This document shows positions 15,553 to 23,669 of a stretch of 64,000 nt of DNA, piece after piece. Positions within the stretch are counted from its first letter, which is position 1, and each line of letters starts with the position of its first letter. The stretch is from Aurantimonas marina (lineage in GTDB: Bacteria > Pseudomonadota > Alphaproteobacteria > Rhizobiales > Rhizobiaceae). The notes beneath the pieces were generated by a model. That model saw nothing but the letters and a program-made list of their open reading frames with translations, was not told the origin of the DNA and ran no database searches. Both the position numbers and the translations under genes were made by a program. The stretch is taken from contig NZ_JADDXW010000006.1 of the NCBI RefSeq assembly GCF_017183135.1, positions 124,001-188,000 on the forward strand, in the 5' to 3' direction.

Positions 15553-17562
15553 ATGCAGGATTCAGCCGAGATGGCCGTGGCCACGGACGCCACCACCCTC
15601 CGCCACATGGCGAACGGAATCCGCTTCCTGTCGATGGACGCGGTGGAAGCGGCCAAATCCGGCCATCCCGGGATGCCGATGGGCATGGCGGATGTCGCGA
15701 CGGTGCTGTTCAGCCGATTCATGAAATTCGACCCCGCCCGCCCCGACTGGCCGGATCGCGACCGCTTCGTCCTCTCCGCCGGCCACGGTTCGATGCTACT
15801 TTACTCTGTTCTGCATCTGACCGGCTACAAGGACTTTTCGATCGAAGAACTGAAGCGCTTCCGCCAGATCGGCTCGAAGACCGCCGGCCATCCCGAATAC
15901 GGTCACGGCGCCGGGATCGAGACGACGACCGGGCCGCTCGGCCAGGGCCTCGCTACCGCCGTCGGCATGGCGCTCGGCGAGCGCATCCTGAACGCCCGCT
16001 TCGGCTCCGACTTCTGCGAGCACTTCACCTACACGATCGCCGGTGATGGCTGCCTGATGGAGGGCGTCAGCCAAGAGGCGATCTCGCTCGCCGGTCATCT
16101 CAAGCTGAACAAGCTGATCGTCTTGTGGGACAATAACCATATCACCATCGACGGTTCCACCGACCTGTCGACGTCGGAGGACATGCACAAGCGCTTCGAG
16201 GCCGCTGGCTGGGCGACGCTGGCTGTCGATGGTCAGGATCCCGACGCCGTCGCGGAGGCGATCGAGGCGGCGCGGAGGTCAGACCGCCCGACGATGATCG
16301 CCTGCCGAACGACGATCGGCTACGGCGCCGGCAAAAAGGCCGGGACCGCCGGCATCCACGGCTCGCCGGTCGGCGCGGAGGGCATTGCCTATGCGCGCGA
16401 GCACCTCGCCTGGGCGTATGAGCCGTTCGTGCTACCCGACGATGTCACCGATTTCTGGAAAGCAGTGGGTCGACGCGGCGCGACAGAGGCCGACGCCTGG
16501 GCCGACCGGCTCGCCAAGGCGGATTCGCAAAAGGCCGCCGACTGGAAGCGCATGATGGCCGACGGGTTCGACGGCGATGCCGCCGCAATCCTCGCCGAGG
16601 TCAAGGTGCAGCTTGCCGGAGAAAAGAGCGTCGCCACCCGCAAGGCCAGCCAGACGGTGATCGATGCGCTGACCGCGCAATCGATGAAGCTGATCGGCGG
16701 CTCGGCCGATCTGTCTGGATCGAACTTGACCAAGGCCGGCGCGGCCAAGCCGATCTCGGCCGAGGACTACACCGGCAACTACATCTACTACGGCGTGCGC
16801 GAGCACGGCATGGCGGCCCTGATGAACGGCCTGTCGCTGCACGGCGGCTTCGTGCCGTTCGGCGGAACCTTTCTTTGCTTCACCGACTACGCCCGCCCGG
16901 CAATTCGCCTGTCGGCGCTAATGGAGCGGCCGGTGATCTACGTCATGACCCATGATTCGATCGGCCAGGGTGAGGACGGGCCGACGCACCAGCCGATCGA
17001 GCATCTGGCCTCGCTGCGGGCGATGCCGAACATGAATGTGTTCCGCCCGGCCGATGGCGTCGAGACGGCCGAGTGCTGGGAACTAGCACTGGCCGCGAAG
17101 GCGACGCCCTCGACCCTGGTGCTGACGCGCCAGGGCGTGCCGACGCTGCGGACGGATGGGACGAAGGAGAACCGCTCGGCCAAGGGCGCCTATGTCATCG
17201 CCGCGGCTGACGGCAAGCGCGACGTGACGATCCTCGCCACCGGCTCGGAGGTCGGTCTCGCGGTGGATGCGAAAGCTCTCCTCGCCGAAAGCGGCATCAA
17301 AGCCGCCGTCGTCTCGATGCCCTCTTGGGAGCTCTTCCAGGCGCAGCCGCAGTCCTATCGCGACGAGGTGCTCGGTTCGGCGCCGCGTGTCGCCGTGGAA
17401 GCGGCCAGCCCCTTCGGCTGGGCGCGATATGTGGAGAGCGAGGACGACGTCGTCGGCATGAGGAGTTTCGGCGCCTCGGCACCCGGACCCGATGTCTACA
17501 AGCATTTCAACATCACGCCGGCTGCCGTGACAGAGAAGGCCCGCGCCAAGCTCGGACGCTGA
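15553..17562 (+). CDS. tkt: Transketolase
   Basis: Transketolase moves two-carbon ketol units in the pentose phosphate pathway using thiamine diphosphate. The 669-aa protein shows NGIRFLSMDAVEAAKSGHPG near the start, LSAGHGSMLLYSVLHL (74-89), GPLGQGLATAVGMA (127-140), the ThDP motif GDG (164-166) ending in NN (194-195), and the C-terminal-half catalytic EHGMAALMNG. Length is normal for the family. ATG 15553 was taken over GTG 15550 because GGAGAGAG is well spaced for either. The usual gap/pgk partners do not follow; the next gene is convergent. Confidence 0.95.
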   Translation: MQDSAEMAVATDATTLRHMANGIRFLSMDAVEAAKSGHPGMPMGMADVATVLFSRFMKFDPARPDWPDRDRFVLSAGHGSMLLYSVLHLTGYKDFSIEELKRFRQIGSKTAGHPEYGHGAGIETTTGPLGQGLATAVGMALGERILNARFGSDFCEHFTYTIAGDGCLMEGVSQEAISLAGHLKLNKLIVLWDNNHITIDGSTDLSTSEDMHKRFEAAGWATLAVDGQDPDAVAEAIEAARRSDRPTMIACRTTIGYGAGKKAGTAGIHGSPVGAEGIAYAREHLAWAYEPFVLPDDVTDFWKAVGRRGATEADAWADRLAKADSQKAADWKRMMADGFDGDAAAILAEVKVQLAGEKSVATRKASQTVIDALTAQSMKLIGGSADLSGSNLTKAGAAKPISAEDYTGNYIYYGVREHGMAALMNGLSLHGGFVPFGGTFLCFTDYARPAIRLSALMERPVIYVMTHDSIGQGEDGPTHQPIEHLASLRAMPNMNVFRPADGVETAECWELALAAKATPSTLVLTRQGVPTLRTDGTKENRSAKGAYVIAAADGKRDVTILATGSEVGLAVDAKALLAESGIKAAVVSMPSWELFQAQPQSYRDEVLGSAPRVAVEAASPFGWARYVESEDDVVGMRSFGASAPGPDVYKHFNITPAAVTEKARAKLGR

Positions 17563-17701
17563 CCAGACCGCAAGTGCTGGAGACGCCGCGATACGCCCGG
17601 CCGGTCGTTGCCCAGTCGCGTCATACCGCAAGGCCGACTTCCGAAGAAGAGAACTGGACGTTGTCGCCAGGACGGCCTGCGTCTTTTCCGGGCCGGATCG
17701 C

Positions 17702-19114
17702 CTAAGCGACCTCGAACCAGGTCTTCATGCCGGCGACCTGATGCTCGAGCATGTGACAGTGCAAAAGCCACTTGCCCGGATTGGACGCTTCGAGCGCGAT
17801 CTCGATGGTCTCCATCGGCGCGTTGAGCACGGTATCGCGCCAGTCACCGTTCGGATCGGCCTTGCCGTCGCGGGTCAGCACCTTGAAGTGGTGGCCGTGC
17901 AGATGCATCGCATGCGGCCAGCGGGTGTCGTTGAAGATTGTCAGCTTGACCGTCTGCCCGGCCGATGCGCGGAACAGCGGCTCGTCCATGTCGCCGGCGA
18001 CGCCGTTGAAGGCCCAGACGCGCCGCAGCCCCACCAGCTCGTCGAAGCCCCGCTCGCGGCCCTCGACCATCGCGCGCTCCATCGAGCCCATGGCGCCGCC
18101 GGCCATATCGAGCCGGACGTCGAGGACTTTGTCCATATCCAGCGCGTGGCGCATGGTCTCGGCCAGCGGCTGTACGTCGCTCGGTTTCTCGGGCAGCGCC
18201 GCCCGGTCGTCATAGACGAGATCGGCGGCATCGATCCATGCCTGGTCCGCATAGATCTTGATGGGGACGCGTGCCCCAGGTTCTGCCTGACAATCGATGA
18301 CAACGTCGGCACGCTGCGCCGGGGCGAGGACGACCACGTCGTCATTGAGGCCACGCGGCGCAACGGGATGGCCGTCGACGGCCATCAGGCGGGGGTCAAG
18401 CCCTTCGAGCGAGACCCCCAGGATGCGGGCGTTGGCGCCGTTGATCAGGCGCAGGCGGATGCGCTCGCCGGCCCTGACCGGCAGTTCAGGTCCAACGGTG
18501 CCGTTGACCGTCACCACGTTGCCGATGCGCCCGCCGTGCCCCCAATCCATGAGGCTGCCGAGGTTGTCCTCGTCGATCATGCCATCGCCGGTGAGGCGCC
18601 AGTCGTCGAGGAACAGCGTCAATTCGCGATCGGCGCCGCCCCAAGGTTCCGGCTCCTCGACGATCAGCGGACCGCTCAGCCCCCGCGCCATCTGTTCCCA
18701 AGAACGGTCATGGCTGTGGTACCAGAAGGTGCCGGCGTCGGGCGCGATGAAGTCGTAGTCGAAGCGGCCCCCCGCCGGAACCGGATCCTGGGTCAGGCCG
18801 GCAGCGCCGTCCATGGCGTTGTCGATCCGAATTCCGTGCCAGTGCACGGCCGTCGATTGCGGCAGGTCGTTGACGAGGCTGCGCTGGACCCGCTCGCCGG
18901 CCTTGACACGGATCGGCTCGCCGGGCGTGACGCCGTTATAGGCCCAGACCTTCGTTGGACCGAACGAGTCGGCGGGCAGAAGCTGCGCCACGCCAGGAGC
19001 CGCGCGCAGTTCCGGCAAGGGTTCGGCCGCGAATCCCGAACGGATCGCGGCCGGCGTGAGCGCCGATCCGGCGAGAGCGGCCGTACCCAGCATGAAGCGG
19101 CGTCTGGAAATCAT
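17702..19114 (-). CDS. Tat-exported multicopper oxidase (CueO/CopA-like)
   Basis: The 470-aa enzyme is predicted to oxidise Cu(I) or organic donors in the periplasm and pass electrons to oxygen. The N-terminus MISRRRFMLGTAALAGSA is a twin-arginine signal. Copper ligands are visible in HWHG (91-94), WYHSH (131-135), HLHGHHF (404-410) and HCHMLEHQVAGM (452-463), where Cys453, His448-458 region and Met463 form the type 1 site. No methionine-rich insert like that of CueO is present, though a GGAMGSMERAM loop exists. It ends a minus-strand block with cytochrome c, an L,D-transpeptidase and a cupredoxin. Confidence 0.9.
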   Translation of the reverse strand: MISRRRFMLGTAALAGSALTPAAIRSGFAAEPLPELRAAPGVAQLLPADSFGPTKVWAYNGVTPGEPIRVKAGERVQRSLVNDLPQSTAVHWHGIRIDNAMDGAAGLTQDPVPAGGRFDYDFIAPDAGTFWYHSHDRSWEQMARGLSGPLIVEEPEPWGGADRELTLFLDDWRLTGDGMIDEDNLGSLMDWGHGGRIGNVVTVNGTVGPELPVRAGERIRLRLINGANARILGVSLEGLDPRLMAVDGHPVAPRGLNDDVVVLAPAQRADVVIDCQAEPGARVPIKIYADQAWIDAADLVYDDRAALPEKPSDVQPLAETMRHALDMDKVLDVRLDMAGGAMGSMERAMVEGRERGFDELVGLRRVWAFNGVAGDMDEPLFRASAGQTVKLTIFNDTRWPHAMHLHGHHFKVLTRDGKADPNGDWRDTVLNAPMETIEIALEASNPGKWLLHCHMLEHQVAGMKTWFEVA

Positions 19115-19238
19115 AGGTACCCTCGAGAATTCAGGCCGTTGCGGCAGAAGACATCCGCCGGAGCGGCGCTGCGCCCCCGGAGAGAGGCACATTTGATTAT
19201 GAACCGCGGGCACCCCGATCCGGGATGCCCGCAGTCGA

Positions 19239-19706
19239 TCACTTACTTTCTTCCCGCGCGGCGTTCAACGAATCGTGCCGCGTGCGGATTTCTTCCGGCC
19301 AGGTCGACTTGATGTAGGAAAGCACCGCGACGATCTCCTCATCGCTCAGCATCTCCGCATAGGCCGGCATCGCCGACTCGTACCCGCCACCGACGACCGC
19401 CGCCGGCCCCAACTTGGTCAGTCGGAACAGGGTCTCGTCATCGTGGTGCCAGGTATGACCATTCACGTCGTGCGGCGGCGCCGGCATCAGGCCATCGGGA
19501 CCGGGAGAGCGCCAATCCGGCTGCCCCTTCAGATCGGCGCCGTGGCAGGAGGCACAGTTCGCCGCATAGAGCGACTGCCCTTGCGCCACGGTGGCGGCGT
19601 CGGCGGGGCGCAACAGCCCCACCTGCCCGCCGCCGAGAAGCGACATGACGGTCCAAAGGCCGACTCCCGCCGCGACGAATACGGCGAGGATGAGTCCCCA
19701 CCGCAT
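19239..19706 (-). CDS. Membrane-anchored mono-heme cytochrome c
   Basis: The 155-aa protein has one N-terminal membrane span (about residues 3-25) serving as anchor or uncleaved signal. The heme site is CASCH (51-55) and the likely axial Met is Met113 in ESAMPAYAEML. The domain is a class I cytochrome c of the cytochrome-oxidase/alcohol-dehydrogenase accessory type. Its ATG overlaps the stop of the L,D-transpeptidase gene (TGATG), so translation is coupled. The multicopper oxidase follows 124 bp downstream and may be a redox partner; this is inference from order. Confidence 0.88.
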   Translation of the reverse strand: MRWGLILAVFVAAGVGLWTVMSLLGGGQVGLLRPADAATVAQGQSLYAANCASCHGADLKGQPDWRSPGPDGLMPAPPHDVNGHTWHHDDETLFRLTKLGPAAVVGGGYESAMPAYAEMLSDEEIVAVLSYIKSTWPEEIRTRHDSLNAAREESK

Positions 19707-20395
19707 CACACCAGCCCTTCCGGTTCCTTCGCTGCGCGCACCAGAACCGTCGTGCCGTCGGGGACGCGGTCGTAGAGATCGATGATCTCGTGGTTCAGCA
19801 GCCGGACGCAGCCCGAAGACACGGCGCGACCGATCGAATGGGCCTCCGGCGAACCGTGGATGCGATACAGCGTGTCCCGTCCGTTCTGGAAGAGATAGAG
19901 CGCCCGCGCGCCGAGCGGATTGTTGAGCCCCGGCGGCTGACCGCCATTAGCGGCAGAGTATTTTTCCAGTTCCGGCTGACGCTCGATCATTTCTTTGGGC
20001 GGCGTCCAGGTCGGCCAATGGCGCTTGTACTGGATCGTCGCCTTGCCCGACCAGGCAAAGCCGGCGCGTCCAACCCCGACGCCGTAGCGCAGGGCCTTGC
20101 CACCCTCCTGAACGAGATAGAGAAAGAATTCGCCGGGATCGACGACAAGGGTTCCAGGAACCTCGCCGGTCGGATCGTCCACGATTTGACGCCAGTATTT
20201 GGGTGCCACCACGCCGGGCGGGACCGCCGGGATCGGATAAGGCTCCGTGGTGATCGGTCCGTATGAAAGGGGATATGGCGGAATCGGCTCCGGTTTCGGA
20301 GCTGCGGCCAAGGGCGGCGGCGAGGTGACACAGCCGCTGACGGCCAGTGCCGTCGCGGACAAGCCGGCGCCGAGGATAGCGCGTCGTGTAAGCAT
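19706..20395 (-). CDS. L,D-transpeptidase (YkuD), lipoprotein or Tat-type export
   Basis: This 229-aa enzyme makes non-classical cross-links in peptidoglycan or links proteins to it. The N-terminus MLTRRAILGAGLSATALAVSGC has a twin-arginine-like pair and a lipobox ending at Cys22. The catalytic YkuD motif is HGSPEAHSIGRAVSSGCVRL (180-199), with His180 and Cys196. The proline-rich linker (about 26-65) is typical of rhizobial Ldt proteins. It overlaps the cytochrome c gene by its stop codon, which is an unusual partner for a cell-wall enzyme. Confidence 0.88.
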   Translation of the reverse strand: MLTRRAILGAGLSATALAVSGCVTSPPPLAAAPKPEPIPPYPLSYGPITTEPYPIPAVPPGVVAPKYWRQIVDDPTGEVPGTLVVDPGEFFLYLVQEGGKALRYGVGVGRAGFAWSGKATIQYKRHWPTWTPPKEMIERQPELEKYSAANGGQPPGLNNPLGARALYLFQNGRDTLYRIHGSPEAHSIGRAVSSGCVRLLNHEIIDLYDRVPDGTTVLVRAAKEPEGLV

Positions 20396-20456
20396 GTTGA
20401 TAATCCTGATTCAATAGACGTGGCGGCCGAATACGATTGGCCGGAGACGGCGTGAA

Positions 20457-20777
20457 TCAGGTCCGGGGCGGCTTCGTCAGCGGAGGCGGCGCCAACGATC
20501 GCCAGCCGAGGTCGGCTGTTTGGCTTTGGGATACACTGGTCGAGGGAGCACCGGTCGAAGCGGACGCGAGAATAGCGATCAGATCGACGACACAGCGGCT
20601 GGACTGTTGGCCCTTCGCGGCCATGCCGCAACGCTTGCCCGCATTGCTCCACGCGCGCGCCGCCATGCCGCTCGCCGCTGGGATCGAGACGTCGATCGCA
20701 GACGCCGACGCGATGCCATGGGCGGGCGCCAACAGCATCGGGACGATCAACAGGAGGGTCAACAGAAGCCGAATCAT
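20457..20777 (-). CDS. Small exported protein with a cysteine pair
   Basis: The 106-aa product starts MIRLLLTLLLIVPMLLAPAHGIASA, a convincing signal peptide. The mature part has two cysteines (KRCGMAAKG and SSRCVVDL) and ends PPPLTKPPRT. A similar plan (signal peptide, a Cys pair, PP-R ending) is seen in the exported protein at 21692-22066 and in small proteins that accompany copper-handling genes in rhizobia. It lies 61 bp ahead of the L,D-transpeptidase on the same strand. Function unknown; coding status is probable, not certain. Confidence 0.5.
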   Translation of the reverse strand: MIRLLLTLLLIVPMLLAPAHGIASASAIDVSIPAASGMAARAWSNAGKRCGMAAKGQQSSRCVVDLIAILASASTGAPSTSVSQSQTADLGWRSLAPPPLTKPPRT

Positions 20778-20974
20778 GTCAGGTGTCTAGTTCATCATCC
20801 CGTCGAATTGAAGGCGCGGCCATACAATGCCGCGTGATACTGCGGTGACCGCTGCAGGCCGGCGATCCTTCCCAAGCGCAGGCCCGCGGAAAAATCCATG
20901 TGGCCTGCGGGATCTTCTTGGAGGGCTGCGGACGAGCTGGCTTCGCAGCCGCACGACCGGAACCCGATGTCGCT

Positions 20975-21463
20975 TTACTTCGCCGCGACGATCAGCGGAC
21001 CGTGCATGCCCATTTCGTAATGCCCCGGGATCAGGCAGGCAAACTCGAACTTGCCGGTCCTGGTGAAGGTCCAGACCAAGTCGCCGTCCTCCCCCTCGTC
21101 CAACCGGATGGCGTTGGGGTCGACATGCTTCATGTCCGCAGACATGGCCATCTCGCCCTTGTGCTTCTGGTTCGCCTTCGGCGTGCCGATGACGAACTCA
21201 TGCTCGAGCACACCGTCGTTCTCAATCGCGAAGCGGATCGTCCGACCCTGCTTCACCTCGATTCTGGAAGGCTCGAAGAGCATGTCGCCATCCTCGGTCT
21301 CCAGCATGGTGATCTCGATGGTCCGGTCGACAGCGTCGGCCTTACCGGGCTTGCCGACGGCCATTTGCTTATTGTCGCCCCCGGCGTGCGTTCCGCCGGC
21401 AAGCACCGGGGCGGCAATGACCGTGGATGCGAAAGCGGCGGCGATGATCAGTTTGTTCAACAT
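20975..21463 (-). CDS. Periplasmic cupredoxin (plastocyanin-like)
   Basis: The 162-aa protein has a Sec signal peptide (MLNKLIIAAAFASTVIAAPVLA) and one cupredoxin domain. The type 1 copper ligands are His88 in LEHEF, Cys143 in FEFACLIPGHYEMGMHG, His148 and a Met at 151 or 153. A strand with GEMAMSADMKH adds further methionines and histidine. Proteins of this type carry electrons or buffer copper in the periplasm. It stands in a minus-strand block with cytochrome c and multicopper oxidase. ATG 21463 was chosen because the signal peptide begins there. Confidence 0.9.
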   Translation of the reverse strand: MLNKLIIAAAFASTVIAAPVLAGGTHAGGDNKQMAVGKPGKADAVDRTIEITMLETEDGDMLFEPSRIEVKQGRTIRFAIENDGVLEHEFVIGTPKANQKHKGEMAMSADMKHVDPNAIRLDEGEDGDLVWTFTRTGKFEFACLIPGHYEMGMHGPLIVAAK

Positions 21464-21691
21464 AGGTCGTTCCTCGTTATTCACTTGCGATACGTCCCTC
21501 CGATCGCGGCCCTCAATGGCCGAGGGGTTGCCGTCACGCGGCGACTGCACCGCACGGATCTGGAAGGAGTGTGATAGTTGGAAGTTCAGGAATGCCGCCC
21601 GGGATCCATCTCTGGACCGCGCTCAGGTCGATCGGCTGGAAACCGAAAGCCACCGAAATCGATCGGATGCGACGGGCGCGGCATCTTGATG

Positions 21692-22066
21692 TCAGGCGCG
21701 GGGCGGCCCGACTGCCGTCGCGACCGGCGATCCGATCAATTCGGCGACATGGGAGGGAATACGAGCTTTAACGGCATCGGAGGCCACGGCACCAAACGCG
21801 ACAGCGACGTATTTGACCGGACAATCGCTACTGCATGAACTGTCCGCGGCGGCCGCCCCATGCTCGCCGGCAAACGAACCGATCGCCTCGACCACACCAG
21901 GTCCATGACCGCCATCAATAGTGAGGACGGCGTTCCAAGAAGCGGCATGACGGTAGGTCGGAGCCGCTCCTGCAGGTGCGAATTGCGACAACAAAACCGT
22001 CATCGTCACCAGGACCACGGTCAGCAGTCTGATGGTCGCTCGCGGCGGTTTCGTCGATGGCGTCAT
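21692..22066 (-). CDS. Exported protein, unknown function, coupled to a 66-aa ORF
   Basis: The 124-aa protein begins MTPSTKPPRATIRLLTVVLVTMTVLLSQFAPAGAA (signal peptide or anchor, about residues 10-35). The mature part has a Cys pair in SSCSSDCPVKYVAVAF and ends VGPPRA, much like the exported protein at 20457-20777. Its ATG at 22066 overlaps the TGA of the upstream 66-aa frame (ATGA). The block sits between the complex-I-like operon and the cupredoxin gene. No family name can be given. Confidence 0.6.
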   Translation of the reverse strand: MTPSTKPPRATIRLLTVVLVTMTVLLSQFAPAGAAPTYRHAASWNAVLTIDGGHGPGVVEAIGSFAGEHGAAAADSSCSSDCPVKYVAVAFGAVASDAVKARIPSHVAELIGSPVATAVGPPRA

Positions 22067-22263
22067 GCCAAATCCCGTAACGATTCCAGGCGAATCTGTC
22101 GATCCTGAAATCTTGAATACACATCGAGGGAGATGGCGATGTTGCATTGCAAACATGTGGGGTCGCCATCGGTCCCAAGGATCGTGCGAAGGGCTCGAAT
22201 TTCATCGGAAAGTGGCCATTCTCTGACGAAGCCCATGCCCAATATCGGCGCGGCCTCGTCCAT
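22063..22263 (-). CDS. 66-aa soluble protein directly behind nuoN, unknown
   Basis: This short frame starts 7 bp after the nuoN stop with a weak AAGG site and ends with TGA overlapping the ATG of the next gene (ATGA). The product (MDEAAPILGMGFVREWPLSD, then EIRALRTIL, a CLQC cysteine pair and an acidic/basic C-terminus) is soluble. The CxxC pair could bind metal or form a disulfide. Tight spacing on both sides is the main evidence that it is real; codon bias is only moderate. Not recognised. Confidence 0.45.
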   Translation of the reverse strand: MDEAAPILGMGFVREWPLSDEIRALRTILGTDGDPTCLQCNIAISLDVYSRFQDRQIRLESLRDLA

Positions 22264-22270
22264 GCGCGCC

Positions 22271-23665
22271 TTATTGCAGGCTTGCAGTCGAAAGCGGCAG
22301 AAAATACGCGCTCAACGGCAGCAGCAGCGTTGCGATGGCGGCCCCAAGCGCGACAGCGGAGGCGAGCGGATCACGGTGCTCGAGGACCGCCGCCTCGCCG
22401 GCGATGATGACTGCCGTCGCCACCCGCAGATAGGGATAGAGCGAGACCACGGTATTGATCAATGCCGCCACCAGAAGCCACAAATAGCCGGCCTCGAAGG
22501 TCGCGGCGAACAGGGCGAACTTGCCGACAAAACCGGCAAGCGGTGGAATGCCGACCAGCGACAGCAGCGACACGAGCGCCGCGACGGCTAGCAAGGGGCG
22601 TTGCCGCAAAAGACCGCGCCACGCTTCGATCCGGATGCCGCCGGTCGCCGTCATGACCGCGAACAGGGTAAGATTCGCGGCCAGATAGGCGGCGAGATAG
22701 AACAGCAGCGCCGGAACGGCGCCGCTCGCTCCGCCCATCGCCACCACGGCCAACAGGAAATAGCCGGTCTGCGCGATAGTGGAATAACCTAGAAACCGGC
22801 GAAGATCGGTCTGCCGGAACATCGCGATATTGCCCCACGTCATCGCGACGGCCGAGAGGATGGCCACCAGATTGCCGACATGGGCGATGTCGGCCGGAAT
22901 CGCCGCTGAAAAGCGGACGATCGCGAGCAACGCACCGATTTTCGGGACGATGGACAGAAATGCCGCAACCGGCGGCGTCGTGCCCTCATACACATCGGGT
23001 ATCCAGAAATGCACCGGGACGAAGCCCGCCTTGAAGCCGAGGCCAAGCAGGACGAAGGTCACCGCCAGGGCGACCGCCGGAAAGTTACCAGGATCCAGGC
23101 GTGCGCCGATGTCTGAGAGGATGGTCGTGCCGCTCAGGCCATAGAGCAGGACAAGGCCGAAGATCAGGGCGGTATTGGTGAGCGCGCCGAACAGATAGAA
23201 TTTGAGCAGAGCCTCCATCGCGCTGGGATTGGCGCGGCGATAGGCCACCAGCGGATAGCTGCCGACAGAAGCGAGCAGAACGCCGAGCAAGAGCTCCATC
23301 AGATCCCCCGCCCCGGCCAGCATCACCGCACCGAGCGCCGAGAACAGCATCAGCGGATAATATTCGGCCTCGCGCGCGTCATCCTTGATCGTGCGGATCG
23401 ACAGCACCATCACGGCCGCGGTCCCCAGGAAAATCAGAATCGCAGCGATCGCCGAGGGGGCATCGACCACGAAAGTGTCTTCGAAGACGAGACCCGGCGG
23501 CGCCGAAAGCTGCATCGCCGCGACGGCGGACGCGATCACCAGTATTCCGATGCACCACCAGGCCGACAGCGTCTGGCGGTGGCGCGGCAGGAAAATGCCG
23601 CCGACCAGCGCCAGCACCGCCCCGGCGAGCGCGAGGAGGATATGCAGGATGGCGCCCAGCTCCAT
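22271..23665 (-). CDS. NuoN-like proton-pumping membrane subunit
   Basis: The 464-aa protein has about 13-14 membrane spans and belongs to the NuoN/NuoM/Mrp antiporter-like family. The best NuoN signature is YRRANPSAMEALLKFYLFGA (about 155-174), which ends in the lysine-bearing helix, followed by GLGFKAGFVPVHFWIPDVYEGTTPP with the channel lysine and KIGALLAIVRF. It ends the complex-I-like operon; ATG 23665 lies 4 bp after the nuoM stop. Sequence differs enough from housekeeping NuoN to suggest a specialised complex. Confidence 0.85.
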   Translation of the reverse strand: MELGAILHILLALAGAVLALVGGIFLPRHRQTLSAWWCIGILVIASAVAAMQLSAPPGLVFEDTFVVDAPSAIAAILIFLGTAAVMVLSIRTIKDDAREAEYYPLMLFSALGAVMLAGAGDLMELLLGVLLASVGSYPLVAYRRANPSAMEALLKFYLFGALTNTALIFGLVLLYGLSGTTILSDIGARLDPGNFPAVALAVTFVLLGLGFKAGFVPVHFWIPDVYEGTTPPVAAFLSIVPKIGALLAIVRFSAAIPADIAHVGNLVAILSAVAMTWGNIAMFRQTDLRRFLGYSTIAQTGYFLLAVVAMGGASGAVPALLFYLAAYLAANLTLFAVMTATGGIRIEAWRGLLRQRPLLAVAALVSLLSLVGIPPLAGFVGKFALFAATFEAGYLWLLVAALINTVVSLYPYLRVATAVIIAGEAAVLEHRDPLASAVALGAAIATLLLPLSAYFLPLSTASLQ

Positions 23666-23669
23666 CGGA

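Noticed and set aside
17741-19312. Plus-strand open frame of 523 codons opposite the multicopper oxidase
   Set aside because: Shadow of a gene with all copper ligands intact.
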